Translations under genes and position numbers: made by a program | The notes under the pieces: generated by a model | The model's input: only the letters and a program-made list of their open reading frames with translations | Databases searched by the model: none | What the model was told of the DNA's origin: nothing | Shown here: positions 12,901 to 26,328 of the stretch, in pieces | Numbering within the stretch: the first letter of the stretch is position 1 | Layout: each line of letters starts with the position of its first letter | NCBI RefSeq assembly: GCF_022581195.2 | Contig: NC_061461.1 | Span: 310,001 to 374,000, forward strand | DNA: 64,000 nt | Source: Helicoverpa zea | Taxonomy: Eukaryota; Arthropoda; Insecta; Lepidoptera; Noctuidae | Direction: 5' to 3'

Positions 12901-15900
12901 ATTCACGGTGACGATCAAAACTTTTTGTAGGTATGAACTTTGTAACATCTTTCTATCTATCACCCTATCACTAATGTTTCATCAGAAATCCTCTACTGCC
13001 CATAAAATAATCCTCAAAATGTTGATAACATGATCATATTAACTTATTGTATAGATAGGAACTAGATAGAAGATAGACATCGGTAGATTGTTCAGTCTCC
13101 TATCCTACAATGTTGCAGGACACTTCAAAGATTTGAAAATTATGCAGAAGACTGCTCAGAAATACATGGCCAAAACAGACAAAAACGCAATATACTTTTT
13201 AGCCAATATAAAGTAGATGTAACGTCACCTAATCGTGCAAGTTTAGGCACATAGATTATGAGCTATCGATGATATTGAGCATTTCATTAAGTCGATAGCC
13301 GGCGCGTGGAGGAGCGCGTGGCGCAGGCCTTAGTGGGCGTGTACCCTTAACTGCACGTGAATACTTCGGCGTGGACTTACATGGTGAAACTATGGAGCTT
13401 AGATTGGGAATATTGGGATGATTATCAGATATTAGCACTTGATGACTTGTAGTCACGTCTACAAGCCATGGCTACTGCGAAGTAACTTAAACTATGTGTT
13501 CTTTCGTTTTGGTATTTTACAAACTAATATTATTTTTATGGAGTTTTAGAATGCGGGAATGCCAACTCTTGGCATTTAACTCCAGAACTTCTAGAAAAGA
13601 CTGTCATTTGTTTATTTAGCTTTCTTGCAGTGTGGTGCAGTTTGTATTATGCCTGGATAAAATATCAAACGCCGGAACTTCGTACAAAATGTCATCAGTT
13701 GCTACTCGTAAATCGAGTAAATATATACACCAAGTCATAAAGATTGAGTTAAAGACAAAGGTTTTAATTTCATGTTCTTACGAAATTGAAACCTAATATA
13801 TATATTATTGCAGGTTCTTACGAAACGAGTGGAAAGAAACTCAGAGTAATTTCTCTTACTAAGTATACAGTACTGCCGAGCCTCAATTGCTTGCATCCCA
13901 ATAAATACTATTGTTACGCATGAGGTTAATTTTAGGCGCACAAATAATCTGACTCCATTGTGATCCATTACTCCGGACAGCTTTATAGAATAATATGCTT
14001 TAAGTGTTACGAGCACTTCCAGGTAATTTACTTGTACTCGAAATAAATGGGACACTTGGAAGGTCAATTTAATAATATTTAACTCTGACACACTTCTTAT
14101 TTACTTTCCTAGTACAGGAGTTAGAGAGCGTCCGTTTCATAAGTAGGTTTGATACCAGCAGAAGAAATATTTTTTCATAGTCATTAGTTATTTGGCCAAT
14201 AAGCGTAGAGCGAATGTAATGGAAATTAAGTAACATGGTGTGAGAATCTTTTCCTTGTAGAGCGTTTCAATATTGTTGTTGTTATAATATTAAGACATAT
14301 TAGTAATATCATTTAGGTACAAGAATGGTTTATGTAGTGGCTCTCCTCGTCACACAAGGCAGGCTAACATCTAGGTCAGTATGTTCGTAAAAGGCTAACA
14401 TTGTAGTCATTTTATTGTAAGTCGATAGTTTATCAACACCGTAATTACATTGATGCAGGTTAGGACTCAATAAAGTTAAATACTGACGTTAAACTGTGTT
14501 TTATAAAGTAATCTCACTTTGAAGTCAGACCCACCGAAATCGAACCCGATACCACGTACATACAGTAGTCTTGCTTGGCGAGCATTAAACCATCGAGATA
14601 CTTGTTTCTAGTTCAGATTCAAACGCGTGAAGCAAGTTCCTACAACTTAGCTACATAATAAAAGAGAGGTCAAAAGTAAAACCACCGAATTTAAATGAAA
14701 TATTAAGTGCCAATTTGACGTCAATATTGTGCCAAAACTTTCCATTAGTACCTACTTACCTGTATATTATCAACGTTACGACGCAGTTTTATTGGCTCTT
14801 TAAAGTGCAATAGCCTTGCATTTTAGGTACAAAATGCAGTGTTGTTTTGTGACTACTTATTGTGATTCAAACTCAGACAAAAAAGAAACACTTCACATAA
14901 GAGCCGATGAGGATAAAAGGGTCGAACAACTTCGATATACTACTTAAGTGAATTACATTTCACTTTTATTTTAAAGATGACATCTCAAATTATGTATAAA
15001 ATTATACCTTATGCTAAATATTAATAAACGAACTACTCTATCTAAACCAGCCAAAAAAGGTCTAATTAAACGATTTTAATTGTGTGTTAAGTACATAATG
15101 CACATATGATGTAGATGCATTGAGAGGGAGAGGCTGACCGAAGAAAAGATGGATGGACTGCCTGTAGGAAAAACAGACGCCGAAAACATAATATTGTGTC
15201 TACTCCAGCAAACGGTACCAGGAGGGGAAGAAGATTGATTTAAGCCAATATGTAAGCAAACAGTACCAACCAACAATAACTTTCTAATCACGCTACCGAT
15301 GAAGACATTTAACATTGAACTAAAACATCTTGATAACAAGAATTGCGATGCAAGGCACAAAAAGTTTCACAAAAAGAGTTTCCGCTCAATTAGGTGGAGA
15401 ATCAAAGCAATCTCGAGATGATTGGCTGGTGGTGCGCCCACGCAGAACTATGTACTTACCTCGGAACTGAACCGTGATGATAACAGTGCACTGCTCACTG
15501 AACCTGAACTACGAAGACGGTGGGACGTTGGGCTTTAAAGAGCTTCCTAGACTCAGTAGAACTCAAGAAGCTCAGGTATACAGGGTTTTTTTATAACTAC
15601 ATGCCATGCCTACAGGGTGCCGATTTGGAAAATTGAAAAAGATACCTGTCCTACAAGACATTGTTGCTATACATTATATAATATAAGGTATCCTTTGTCT
15701 AGGACGATAATTTAGGTTTCAAATATAGCTTTTTATAAAACTAGGTGATCCACCGACGACCTGACGGAACAACTTCATGCATCCGGATAAGAAGTAACGT
15801 ATTTCCTATCTCAGGCTCTAAACTATCTGAATGGGAAAATTCATTTAAATCGGTTCAGTAGATTTGACGTGAAAGCGCATCAGACGAGACAAAGTTACAT

Positions 15901-17956
15901 TTGCATTTATAATATTAAGTAAGGTTTGATATTCTAATAACATATCGACCTTTCCTCCTAGAAGCGCCACTAGACGATTAATATTCGTGTCATCAAACGA
16001 CAGCATCGTGTTACACGTAAGATGACACACTCGACACACATTAACCTTGTTCCCGCACTTCCGGACTGTGTCTACCTTCCTTCCGCGTTTGAGATCTTCA
16101 CAATGTCTTAGAAAAAGCCTCTTAACTATAGGAAACTGAACTAAATCTTATTGTACAAATTGGTGCGGAAGTTGTTTGTTTGACACAGTTTGTGTATTCT
16201 ATGTCCGTATGCTGGGAAGGAACTTCGAAATAATTTGTTTTGAGCTTATTGCTATCACGAAATATTATTGTATTATGAAACGAATAATAAGGTGTCTATA
16301 TCTTATGTGCCTGCTAAGAAAATTACAGGACAGTCGAAATTGTGACCATAATTAATTATTTTTGCATATGTTACCAAAAATATAGGTCTGTACTTAGCCA
16401 GCAGAATAAGAATACGTGAAATTTTCACAATTAGGCAGAGGAATTAAACAGACATATCTTTCATTTATATCATACTTTCTTCCTTATGGATTTGCATAAT
16501 ATAGGTAGTCGGAGGTTAGACTTTCATAGTTATCTAAGGGTAAATGTTGCAAATAACTTTGGAGGCTTACTTTCTGTGCTCTTCTTCCAATTAGTCCATA
16601 AAATTAAGTACCTAGATCACCCCCTAAATTAATATGCGCAGTTACATACGTAGATCATCATCATCCTCCTGCCCTTATCCCAATTTTATTTGGGGTCGGC
16701 GCAGCATGTTTTCTTCTTCCATACTCTTCTATCTGCCGTCATCTCACAAGTAACATTCTTTCTTACCATATCTACTTTCACACAATCCATCCATCGTTTC
16801 TTAGGTTTCTTTAGTTACATACGTAGATGTCCCAAAATAAAGGCAATATTGGAGCCAGTCTTAATCCCGAGTGATCCGAGTGCCGGCAATCAGTCCGCGC
16901 CGATACCGGCAATCAGACGATTATTATCAAAACAATTTGTTACAAAATTTGCGTACACTAGATATAAACGTCAAGGTAATATAATTACGTACCTCTATTA
17001 TCGTTAAGATCATGATAGCTTCGGTTATATATCGTTTCTAATGCAGTTCATATTAAAATGTTATTCTTCCGATAAAATGTATCCGCTGCGACATTGTTTT
17101 ACGACTCGTTATTGGATCGTCGATCGTTCTTAACTTTCCTCTAACAAATAATAAACAAAGAAAATACTTAATTCAATTTCAACGTTTAATTTTCTTTGCT
17201 ACCAGTTCCTTCAGACAGATAAATAAAGTAAGAAAGAGATTTTAATTATTTTGCGACACAATAGCTACACATCATACATCATCCTCCGAGCCTTTTTCCC
17301 AAACTATGTTGGGGTCGGCTTCCAGTCTAACCGGATTCAGCTGAGTACCAGTGCTTTACAAGAAGCGACTGCCTATCTGACCTCCTCAACCCAGTTACCC
17401 AGGCAACCCGATACCGCTTGGTTAGACTGGTGTCAGACTTACTGGCTTCTGACTACCCGTAACGACTGCCAAGGATGTTCAATGACAGCCGGGACCTACA
17501 GTTTACGTGCCATCCGAAACACAGTCATTGGTGTCTAAGATAAGCTACACATCATACACGCTATTAATTAATGAATGAAAAAACATTCTTGGCACGTCCT
17601 TTTCAGTGGTCAATGATCCCTTCAACCACCTGGTAGGTATATCTTAACCAAAATCGTTAATAGTTAACAATTTATTTACACTTGAAGACCTTTTAAGATT
17701 CATGACATAAAAAGCCAATAGACCTGACTTAACACTATAGTATACCTGTCTATTAAATATAATCTGTATTTATTTATTAAGCTTGACATATAAAGTCCTA
17801 CCTGTAAGGTACGTCTCCAGCCGCGAAGATGTACTGGGTGTTATAGACAGCGCTCATCAGGATCACCACCAGAATGTAGCAGTAGTTGCGGATCTGGTAG
17901 CGGCCGAACTGGCCCAGCTCCAGGAGTATGGCATCCAGGTCTATTGTAACCGCCAT
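6975..17956 (-). CDS. SLC22-type organic ion transporter A (MFS), 7 exons, 531 aa
   Basis: A major facilitator superfamily membrane transporter of the SLC22 (organic cation/anion/carnitine-like) family; the substrate cannot be read from sequence. Exons in 5'-to-3' order: 17802-17956, 9897-10098, 9336-9436, 8708-8862, 7949-8590, 7421-7602, 6975-7133. All junctions are GT-AG and the lengths sum to 532 codons with the stop. Features: GQFGRYQIRNY before TM1; a large extracellular loop (about residues 45-130) with several cysteines and N-glycosylation sequons (NET, NNT); DTYGRR after TM2 (about 151-156); ESVRWL near 265; DRFGRK near 391; ELFPTQAR near 448, the SLC22 equivalent of the PTxxR motif. 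The length of 531 aa is typical. The start ATG sits in CACCATGG context. Intron 1 is 7.7 kb. It lies just downstream of paralogue B on the same strand with matching exon phases. Insect orthology group was not resolved. Confidence 0.92.
7228..7345. repeat. Degenerate GGGAGTACATA minisatellite in intron 6 of transporter A
   Basis: The intron between exons 6 and 7 holds repeated words such as GGGAGTACATA, GGGGGAGTAAATAAGG and GGGAGTATATAGGGG in head-to-tail order with irregular spacing. It is a short, imperfect tandem repeat with no coding meaning. Confidence 0.75.
9462..9600. repeat. Dispersed repeat with (CA)n/(GA)n core in intron 2 of transporter A
   Basis: The block runs from CAACGATGCCACAGACAGATA through a (CA)n and (GA)n stretch to ACTCGTCAAACTTATAAC and a GTCCGGGGTTAAAAAC end. 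From general knowledge this layout is common as the tail of interspersed elements in moth genomes. The exact family was not identified. Confidence 0.5.
14515..14612 (-). repeat. tRNA-derived SINE fragment (third head type)
   Basis: On the minus strand the sequence has an A-box-like TGGTTTAATGC followed by a near-B-box GGGTTCGATTTCGG. It resembles a tRNA head but lacks a foldable acceptor stem, so it is a SINE remnant rather than a tRNA gene. Confidence 0.5.
16660..16815 (+). repeat. Dispersed repeat (family D)
   Basis: It starts CATCATCATCCTCCTGCCC and continues through TTTATTTGGGGTCGGC and a CATCCATCCAT-like tract. This composition is familiar from interspersed repeats in Lepidoptera. No coding content. 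Confidence 0.45.
17274..17537 (+). repeat. Dispersed repeat family C, longest copy
   Basis: It begins ATCATCCTCCGAGCC and runs through ATGTTGGGGTCGGCTTCCAG, AAGAAGCGACTGCCTATCTG and GACTACCCGTAACGACTGCC to about 17537. Partial relatives occur at 2063-2210, 2996-3110, 31166-31245 and 40126-40192, which establishes it as a repeat family within this window alone. Confidence 0.75.
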
Positions 17957-19240
17957 GGTGAAGACGAAGCAGCCACGAAGAGGAACAAGGAGTTACGAAG
18001 TCCACGACACTCGTGGACGAGTGGCGGCGCGCGTGTGGCACTGGCCCGCGATCCTCACGCAGCACGGACACAGGTGCGAGTGCGGAGTCGCTGCACTCGA
18101 CTATCAACTGAAGCTTATCGAGCAAACCAACGTAATCCTCTGCTCAATCGTCATGGTCAAGCGTAGCGCGTAGATTGCTCGAAAGACGCGTTTCGCGAAC
18201 ACTAGTTGTGACACCTATCTATAGATACCTTTTCTTTTAATGACTGATTAAATGAATATCTAGCAGTGATAACCGCGAGACCTTTGTGGATTCACGTGTG
18301 ATCTATTGTAGTTATTAATAAAGCAAAATAAAAACAAACCCGTCTTGTGATATGTGCAGGACGTTTGTGTAAGAAGTTTACGTTCTGCTAGATAGGTATA
18401 AACAAACAAAGTCGTCGGTCATTTGGACACATATTCAGCAGTAGCGTAGCATAGCTTGAGATAACAAAATTCTTTCATTAATGTAGAACTGATAATTATT
18501 TTCTTTTCTTGGACAGACTGAAGGATTGCAAATCATTCAACTTGTTAATAAAATCTACGTTTTGAGTGATCTTTAATTTATAGATAAACGTGAGAAACAG
18601 ATCGATAGGTACATAGGTATTCATTTCTATTCATGCTTGATACATCCTTGATATCAGAGGAAAACGTTTTAGGAAAAACAAACCCAAGTGCTTATTATCT
18701 TACAACACAATGAGATGGCAAGACGGCAGATTTAAAATGACAAGTTACAGACGACTTATTATACCTAACCGGTCAGCAATGAAACCAACACTTATTGAGG
18801 AGTAAACCTTTAATGCAAAATAGCTATGTAAAAATTAACAAAAAACCATCGTATAAACCATGATATTTAATAGGTTTTACTTCATTTATACATTCATTAT
18901 CTACGTCTCTGAGCAACTTGCACAACTAATATTTAAAACATTGTGGTGTCGGTTTTCAATTATAGTTACAGATGGATTTTTAGCATATATCTTAAATGTC
19001 CAGTTGATGCTCCATACAAGTAGCCTTAATTATAAATTGGCAGCAGAAATACTTATGTGCAAAACTCTAAAGCTTTTACAGACTGTGTAAAGCTTCATTC
19101 AGCTTAAGACCTGCATCAGTCTTTCCGCCACACGACGCATCGTACACATCATGTTGATCGATATGCTTGGCCCTCGCTCGAGTTAGAAGGTCATTGTCAA
19201 ATGTCACTTGATGTTGGAATGCTTATTAATATGTTTGGGT
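17957..19240. other. Intergenic spacer between the two transporters
   Basis: Directly upstream of the ATG of transporter A the first 170 bp (to about 18125) are GC-rich and may be 5' UTR or proximal promoter; several small frames there are composition artefacts. The rest is AT-rich. The end next to 19241 should contain the 3' UTR of transporter B; ATTAAA occurs on the minus strand near 18866 and 18809. No independent gene was recognised. Confidence 0.5.
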
Positions 19241-22200
19241 TCATGGGCTCGGGGTGTTCCTCCCTCGCACGGCCACGCTGAGCTGCTCCGCCTGCGCGAT
19301 GGTGTCGGGCAGCTTGAGGTGCAGCGTCTCCGGCGTGAGCAGCATCAGCAGCCCCGCCGTGCCCGCCATCGTCCCGAACAAGATGTACGGCAGTGACTTC
19401 ATGTACAGCATCTACCATATCAATTAACAACATAGCACCAGAATACTTCTAGTGCAGAGAAAACGTCGTCCTTTTTTCTCATCTGGATTATTCTATTTAT
19501 GAAATAATTTTTAAAGTGTTATCTTTCAAACCGTTATCGACTCAACTCAAGAAACGAGTGACTTCTAGACAAATAGCAAATCAGAATTAACCTCATTACA
19601 TGTTAGCACTCATAAGACGTTTGTAAGACCATAGTATTATGTGTAACATAAGTTAATGCCGTTTTTTATCTTTGTTCAAGACCAATTTATTTAGGAGTTT
19701 CATCAACTTACGCCTAAAATTGTAAAAATAATTTAAGGTAATAGACCGACCAACCAACAGAGGCGTCTGCGGCGCGGCCATGGAGCCGATGCGGCCCGTC
19801 ATGGAGCAGAAGCCCATCAGCATGTGGCGCGCCTGCGTCGGGAACAGCTCCACCGTGTAGATGTAGATGCCGCAGAAGATCAGGCTGATCATCATCTTGC
19901 CCACCAGCGTCAGCAACATTATCAACGTTGCTGAAACATCGGAAAATATCACATAGAATGCAATTTCATTCATGGAATTTGTTCAATAAGCAGGTACTAC
20001 TGCAAACTTTTCCTCTTTACCGCTTAGATCTGCTGCTAAAAAAAAACCCTTACAGTTTTTTTTTTTTTTTTGGAAAAAGCAAAATTATATATTGCTATAT
20101 TTTAGGCCAACGGGCCAGTGCTCTATTTTTGAAAAAAAAAGCATTAAATTCAGAGGTAATAAGGTGGAAATGGCTCCGATGGTATCTACACAGGCACGCG
20201 AAACTGATAGGTACTAAGTAATGTTATAATATAAAGATACTAACGGTCAGCTGTGGCAGGTAGCATGAGAAGTGATGTGCCGCACACAAAAAAACTTGTC
20301 ATAAGAGAAGCCTTTCTTCCAAATCGGTCAAGTGTTGCGAAGCCGAGCAATGAGCCGGGAATCTCCACGAGTGACGTCAGTATGTAGTTCTTGTACTTGT
20401 TGCCCATCAGAGACACGGAGTTAATGGACAGCCCGTAGTAGATCATGGTCACGGAAATCCACCAGAACGATACCACGGCCATGCGGCCCAGGATGGTCTT
20501 GGACCTCAGCACCTGCCTCAGCAGCGACGGCTGCTCCGGCTCCGGCTCGGGGAACGCACTCGGTCGCGGGTTGTTGCTTACAGTGTGTAACCTCGGTGTA
20601 CTGGTTAGTAACATTAGTGTTTCCGGTAAGAGCGTCACGCGGTTGTACCGCGCAATTTTGAAAATGATTCTTATCGCTTCATCTCTGCGTCCCTTGGCTA
20701 TGAGCCAGCGTACACTCTCCTCTACGAAGAAGCAGTAGAATATGAACAAGAAGGAGGGAGCGAAGATGACGATGGTGTACGTCCGCCAGTAGGGGATGGC
20801 CCAGGCGCACAGCGCGGCGATCACCTGCCCCATCGCGAACGTGCACTGAATCACGTTGCCGCCTATCACTCTCTTCTTAAGACTTACTACTTCTAATGCT
20901 GAAAACGTGAAAAATAGTAGTCCATTAAAAACAAAGATTAGTCACTAGTTTGATTTGAATCTTGTATGTTAAGAAAAAACCATATTTACAACGGGACTCT
21001 TCTTAGATCATTCGGAGCGGACGTAAAAAGAACATATAAAATTCATGTAAGTACCCATAATGAAAGCCGTGCTGTAAGTGCCATTCCCGACGAACGCCTC
21101 GAGGAGCTCCAGCACCAGGTACAGGTAGTAGTTGTGACAAAAGGCTCGGACCACCCCCACCAGCGCCGGCGCCACCGCCGTGCCGATCAGCGCCAGACGA
21201 CGACCAAACCTGACCAACACTCACTCTCATCATACAGCGTTTTGATAATATCAGTCTGCCATTCTTGACTGATTCTGAATTTCTTCGCGTAGTATAAAAA
21301 TCTTTGCCTTATAGCCGTATTCGGCGACAGCGACTATGTAACTATACGGGGACTAATGTGTTCAGCTCGTTCGTGGACAGGCTCATCATAACAGGGAAGG
21401 AACAATAAACGCTACAATTTATTTGCACTTTAGGAACACAACTCTCATTCAATTTATTTCAGAATTTTATGTAATACTAACTTATCTGAGATAACCGCGG
21501 TGAAGGGAATGGCGATGAACACGCCGACGTTGTGTATGGTGCCCACCAGCGTGCGCTTCCACTCCTGGCACCCCAGGTCATACTGCAATATCAACAAATT
21601 ACCACGGAAGAACATCCTTGCGTCTCACATCAAAAAAATAGTCTACTCCGTCAGGCACTGGACGGAGTTATTTATTTATTCATACATTTAGCACATGACA
21701 TCCTAACAATTTTCCTGTTGAACTACCCAAAAAGGGGAAAACTACCTACTTATACAATAAGTGAGTTCACCTCAGGAACGATTGTATAATGATTCTCGTA
21801 AACCCAGGAGTAGCAGCGGCGGGTCTTGTTGGAGAAGCTCTGGGGCTCGCAAGTGGACCCGATGGGCACCTTCTGCCAGCAGTCGTACCCCGTCGATGGC
21901 AATGCAAACTTTCCCCAACCGTTAGGGTCGAATTTCTCTGGTGTAGACTCGCATGCTGGCACTCTACACCTGCGCAATTTTAGCAAATCTGTTCCTATGA
22001 CTGTTAGCGCAAGTAAAAAAATAAAAGATTTGAGTAAGAGTAAATATTTAACAATATCAAGAGTGTACAAGTACGCAGCTCTATAGCATCAAATCTTTCA
22101 CAGTCCGGGTAGATATTCTTGGCAAGCATTGGCCACAAAGCAAGTTAAGCTCACCTGTATGCGACGCTGCCTGCATTGAACACGTATTGGCAGTTGTATA

Positions 22201-22321
22201 TACTGGTGAAGATGATGGCGACGCACAGGTAACAGAACACGCACAACTGGTATCGTCCGAACTGGCCCAGCTCCCGCAGTATCTCGTCTAGGTCTATCTT
22301 GGGTTGCAGCTGGTCGGGCAT
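19241..22321 (-). CDS. SLC22-type organic ion transporter B (MFS), 7 exons, 540 aa
   Basis: A tandem paralogue of transporter A. Exons in 5'-to-3' order: 22155-22321, 21771-21969, 21482-21582, 21055-21209, 20245-20898, 19755-19930, 19241-19411. All introns are GT-AG and the sum is 541 codons including the stop. Exons 3 and 4 have exactly the same length as in A (101 and 155 nt) and every intron phase is the same. Landmarks: GQFGRYQLCVF before TM1; cysteine-rich extracellular loop with an NKT sequon; DKFGRR after TM2; ESVRWLIAKG; DRFGRKAS; ELFPTQARHML. The loop between TM6 and TM7 is Pro/Glu-rich (PEPEPEQP) and differs most from A. The start codon lies just inside a possible acceptor (TTCTGCAG then GAGGAGGCATG), so an upstream non-coding exon is likely. 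Substrate is unknown. Confidence 0.92.
20050..20144. repeat. T-rich/A-rich low-complexity tract in intron 5 of transporter B
   Basis: A run of about 16 T followed within 70 bp by a run of A, inside the intron between exons 5 and 6. This could be the tail of a decayed retroelement, but nothing diagnostic is present. Confidence 0.5.
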
Positions 22322-23205
22322 GCCTCCTCCTGCAGAACGATGTCACGCTACCGACTGCACGAATGGAGTATTCGATACCATCACATTGTAAAACTGTGTT
22401 GCAAATAGCATTTACATCGAAAACCACGTCTGATTATTTGTGAGCCCTTTGAAGGTCATTTTCTGTCAAAGTGACATGGGCGTTGCATAGGCTGTGATGG
22501 TTTATGCCACCTGTTTCAACAAGAAGGTTTTCCTAGAATTTCCTCATTTCTGGTTTCGACTTTCAGACTAACTATGAAATTGATTTTTTAAGGTTTACCC
22601 AATGTGGAAACCCCAATCCACTTGCATAATTGATCAACAAGGATTTTTACTTGGAGGTAATTTAACTCAAAAGTATACACAGTTGAATATTCAATAAACA
22701 CACGAGCTTTCTAAAAACAATGCATTTAATAATAATAAAGGCACTTAGACGGGATTACGGTGATAACAACCGCTCCATTCACACTCAGTCATGAGTCCAC
22801 ATGTTATCTATTGAAATCTCTATTAAGAACTATGAGATGCTTATAAATTGCCAGTACTCCTTATTCTACGACCTTCATCCAGCGTTGTTTATTGCAGCAG
22901 GAATAGTCTGCACCTATATTATCATATTTACCTATAATTTCAATTCGAGTGAAAGGAGACGTCTGATATCAGCTTGGCTCTTTACCTACACATTAGCACA
23001 ATTTATTATTATTTATTTATTTAGATTATAAAGATTAAAAAGAACATCACCGTAAAGAGCTATTTATTATATTCTGATCACAAACTGGATTATACTTCTT
23101 TGGTATCTGGGATGTGGGTTTAGACGTGATAAATCATTATTAAATTGTTAGTCCTATTGCAACAATGATGAAGTTGCTTGTGGCGTCGCGTGCGCACGCT
23201 GAGAC

Positions 23206-23226
23206 GTACTGACGTCACAACACGTG
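23206..23226. promoter_or_regulatory. Candidate CRE and E-box cluster upstream of transporter B
   Basis: The palindromes TGACGTCA (cAMP-response-element consensus) and CACGTG (E-box) lie within about 20 bp of each other, roughly 890 bp upstream of the transporter B start codon. Such words occur by chance, so regulation is only a suggestion from position and pairing. Confidence 0.25.
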
Positions 23227-25654
23227 GCTCTCATAAATGAAATAAAACCAATAATTATGTAACATAATAATTATTATTTTTTAATATCCTTAAACGTTTT
23301 ATATACAGTCAACATCGAATGCCAAGAACAACATCTACAACGTAGTAAAGTACACAAGAGCACAACAGGTTTATAAATATATTATATGTTCATATTTATA
23401 TATTATATGTATAGATAAATTATATACATCTACACAGTTATACCTTCACTGTCAGTATACTCACAGGTCGGTCTACTGCCGGCACTCGTCAAATATCCAG
23501 TTGCTAATAAAAGATTTTCTTATTTGTCATTTATCTTAGTGTTAATAAAATCACCTGCCTCGTGTTTCAAATATTTTAGTGAATTTATATTAATTATTTA
23601 AAATGCTACATCTACACATATTTCAAACAACTATGTGCATAAAGTCAAAATGTAACATTTGACGAGGCCGACGAACAGACCGACATACAATGACAGACTC
23701 ACGATAGAAAACTTGTGAAGTTCAATACAATAATGTATTTATTCAACTATGAAGACCGACAATAAATATTACATTGGTCTTTAGATTACAGGATTATTAT
23801 ACATTTATATGATTACAGCTACACGCCGCCGCTCGCGCCGACAGACACGACGTCAGCGTGTCGTATCTGTCGTTCGCGTCGCACGGACAGTAAAAGCTAT
23901 CGAACACACAATATTTCAAAATGTTTCGTCTCTTTCCTTTGTATAAGGATTAATGAACACTAGAAAGGGATAGAGATACACGACACTGACACGTAACTAT
24001 CACTTGAAAGATGGCTTTGTTTGGAAGCTGTCGCCTACTCGAGCCGAGGCAACTCTGCCAGGCCCTAAACGTAAACTCTTGTAACCTACAAACGAGCAAA
24101 ACATATGAACATTACATAATAATTAATTATTTATTTATAATTACTACATACAATAATGTAATTTGCAAACAGTAATATTTGTATGTAAACAGGTGCCGAG
24201 CCGTTGCGTCGCGGAACATGTACAAGTGTCTACTTACTTTATAACAGAGTGCTACGATTCAACAAATTGCATTAAATTAGATTCATTCAAGTACAATCGG
24301 TTACACAAGTTTCAAGTACATAAATTTAGTATATTTCACACACGCATCAAGCCTCCATATAAAACGAAATAGCAGAGTGGCAAGATTAATAAATTAACAC
24401 ACACACGTGTGCATTTGCTACTTCAACTTAACAAATACTCGAGACTGTAGCACTTGTGTAGCAGACTGTACCTGTGAGCACAACCAAAGTGTTGCGAAGC
24501 ACCGTAACGAATAGATCCTAAGTAAAGTGGTCGATATGTTCATGAACAAGCACTGATTAACGCCATTATTACTTTTAATGCCATTTCTTCAAGACAAATT
24601 ATAGAAAACGACATAGATTAAGAGTGGCCACAAAACTTATGCAAAATAGAACATATAATAATATACATATTATTGCATTCCAAGTAAGCAATTTTCCAGT
24701 TGTGACTTACGGCGTAGTCAAATAGCTCCATTAATTTATATGAGCAGACAGTTTCACTTGTAAGTGACCCTTATTACAATAACTGGCTTCGATACAAGGA
24801 CATGCCACATAGCCCAGTGCTCAGCAGTTCTTGAGAACAGACACCACGTTAGACATTCACATTATTAAGTATAAGACAGACATTGGCACTAACACCGGCT
24901 AACCACTATTCGGAAACATTAATATTTAATTACATTATATTTGCTATTGATTAGTTGCGACACAAATTATTGCCAGGTTTCGATCACATGGTGAGACGAC
25001 CACATCAAAATAAGCAAATGATAACTTCTAATAGTCAATATATTAGGTAAAATATGAAATTTTACATCTATTTTTACCTACGTCAGTGCGAACAGAAATG
25101 ACAAACATATTGGCAATACTTTGTAGTAAATTGCTAAATATACAAATGTATTTATTATAGGAAAAAACACCATGATCAATTAATGAGAGTCGTCATATAA
25201 TTATCTAAAAATAATGTCGTTTTGTTTTAATGAGGCTCTCGTATTAGAACCGTACTTTGTACAATCGGTGCGAAAAGTGTTGGCCGAGTCATGACTCGTG
25301 TATACTATTTAACTGCAGCTAACCACAAATTATGTGTTTTTAATTACCTCGGATAAACGACCGTTTTATTACTTAAACTAGTACTTTGTGTTTGCTTTGT
25401 TAAGTTTACTTTGTTCATTAATTGTTATTAATACTTAAAACTTTTAGATTAGCCGAAACCGTTTACGGACAAAATATTGTTAATTACACATTTTACACGC
25501 ACACGCGTTTTTACACACCATATGGTGTTTTATGTGAATTTTATTCATTTCTTGTACTATTTTACACACACAGAAAAAGTGTCAACTCAATTTTACAACG
25601 GACTTTTCGCACCGATTCCTGTCTACATAATCTAATACGTGCACCCCTGGAAGT

Positions 25655-25740
25655 CTACCGAGCCTACCACCACTCTCACCACGCTACCACCAGCCACCAC
25701 CACTCTGTCACCACTCTCACACCACTAGCACAACACCAAC
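25655..25740. repeat. ACCACC/ACTCTCACC low-complexity tract
   Basis: C- and A-rich strand-biased sequence made of repeated ACCACC, ACTCTCACC and CTACC words. It is simple-sequence DNA with no sign of coding use. Confidence 0.7.
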
Positions 25741-26328
25741 TAATTAACCTATAGAACCTTCAATTATTCATTAATAAATTAAAAATGATACACTCGCCAA
25801 AGTTATTATTATGTAACTTGCAAAACTCGAGCTAGATTTAAAATACGATCTCCAATAAATATTTATGATTAGGTACTTCTTTAAGATATCCAGACATTAA
25901 AATTCTTTGCATCGGAAGGTCGGCATTATCAACAAACGTGTATCGTATATTATTATAATTTATAACGTACTTAACCACAATCGCATTTATAGTTATATCG
26001 CAGTAAATTAAATTGATACGTATCTTCAAGCTTACTAACTATTGCTTCAAACACGTTATGATTACTCAATGTTGTTCGCGCCAAATAACTTTGCAATCCT
26101 GAAGTTAGCCATTTGACTTCTCGAGAATTTGTTTCCACAGGTATTGTCGAGAAGCTTTGCTTGGAAGTTGACTTCTGTTTACATCACAATAGTCAAAAAA
26201 ATATTCACAAAACAATTCTTTAGGAGTCCACTAAGCTAACTTCAGAGAACCAAAGATATTTTTCGCGAACTGTACTTCACACAACATGCAACACAGACTA
26301 GCAACAATACAATGTTACAATGCACTAA

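Larger units (their letters stand above)
10099..17801. other. Intron 1 of transporter A (7.7 kb)
   Basis: A long AT-rich intron between the start exon and exon 2. No additional coding exon with recognisable similarity was found on either strand. It holds a SINE-like fragment at 14515-14612 and dispersed repeats at 16660-16815 and 17274-17537. Confidence 0.75.

Noticed and set aside
14515..14612. A tRNA gene
   Set aside because: A- and B-box-like words are present but there is no matching acceptor stem or plausible anticodon arm; the same applies to the heads of SINE families A and B.
17841..18173. GC-rich ORFs on both strands around the transporter A start
   Set aside because: They overlap the exon 1 coding frame and its probable 5' UTR; only the frame starting MAVTIDLDAI matches SLC22.
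22801..23031. 76-codon plus-strand hydrophobic ORF
   Set aside because: Looks like an AT-rich chance frame; no family recognised and no supporting context.
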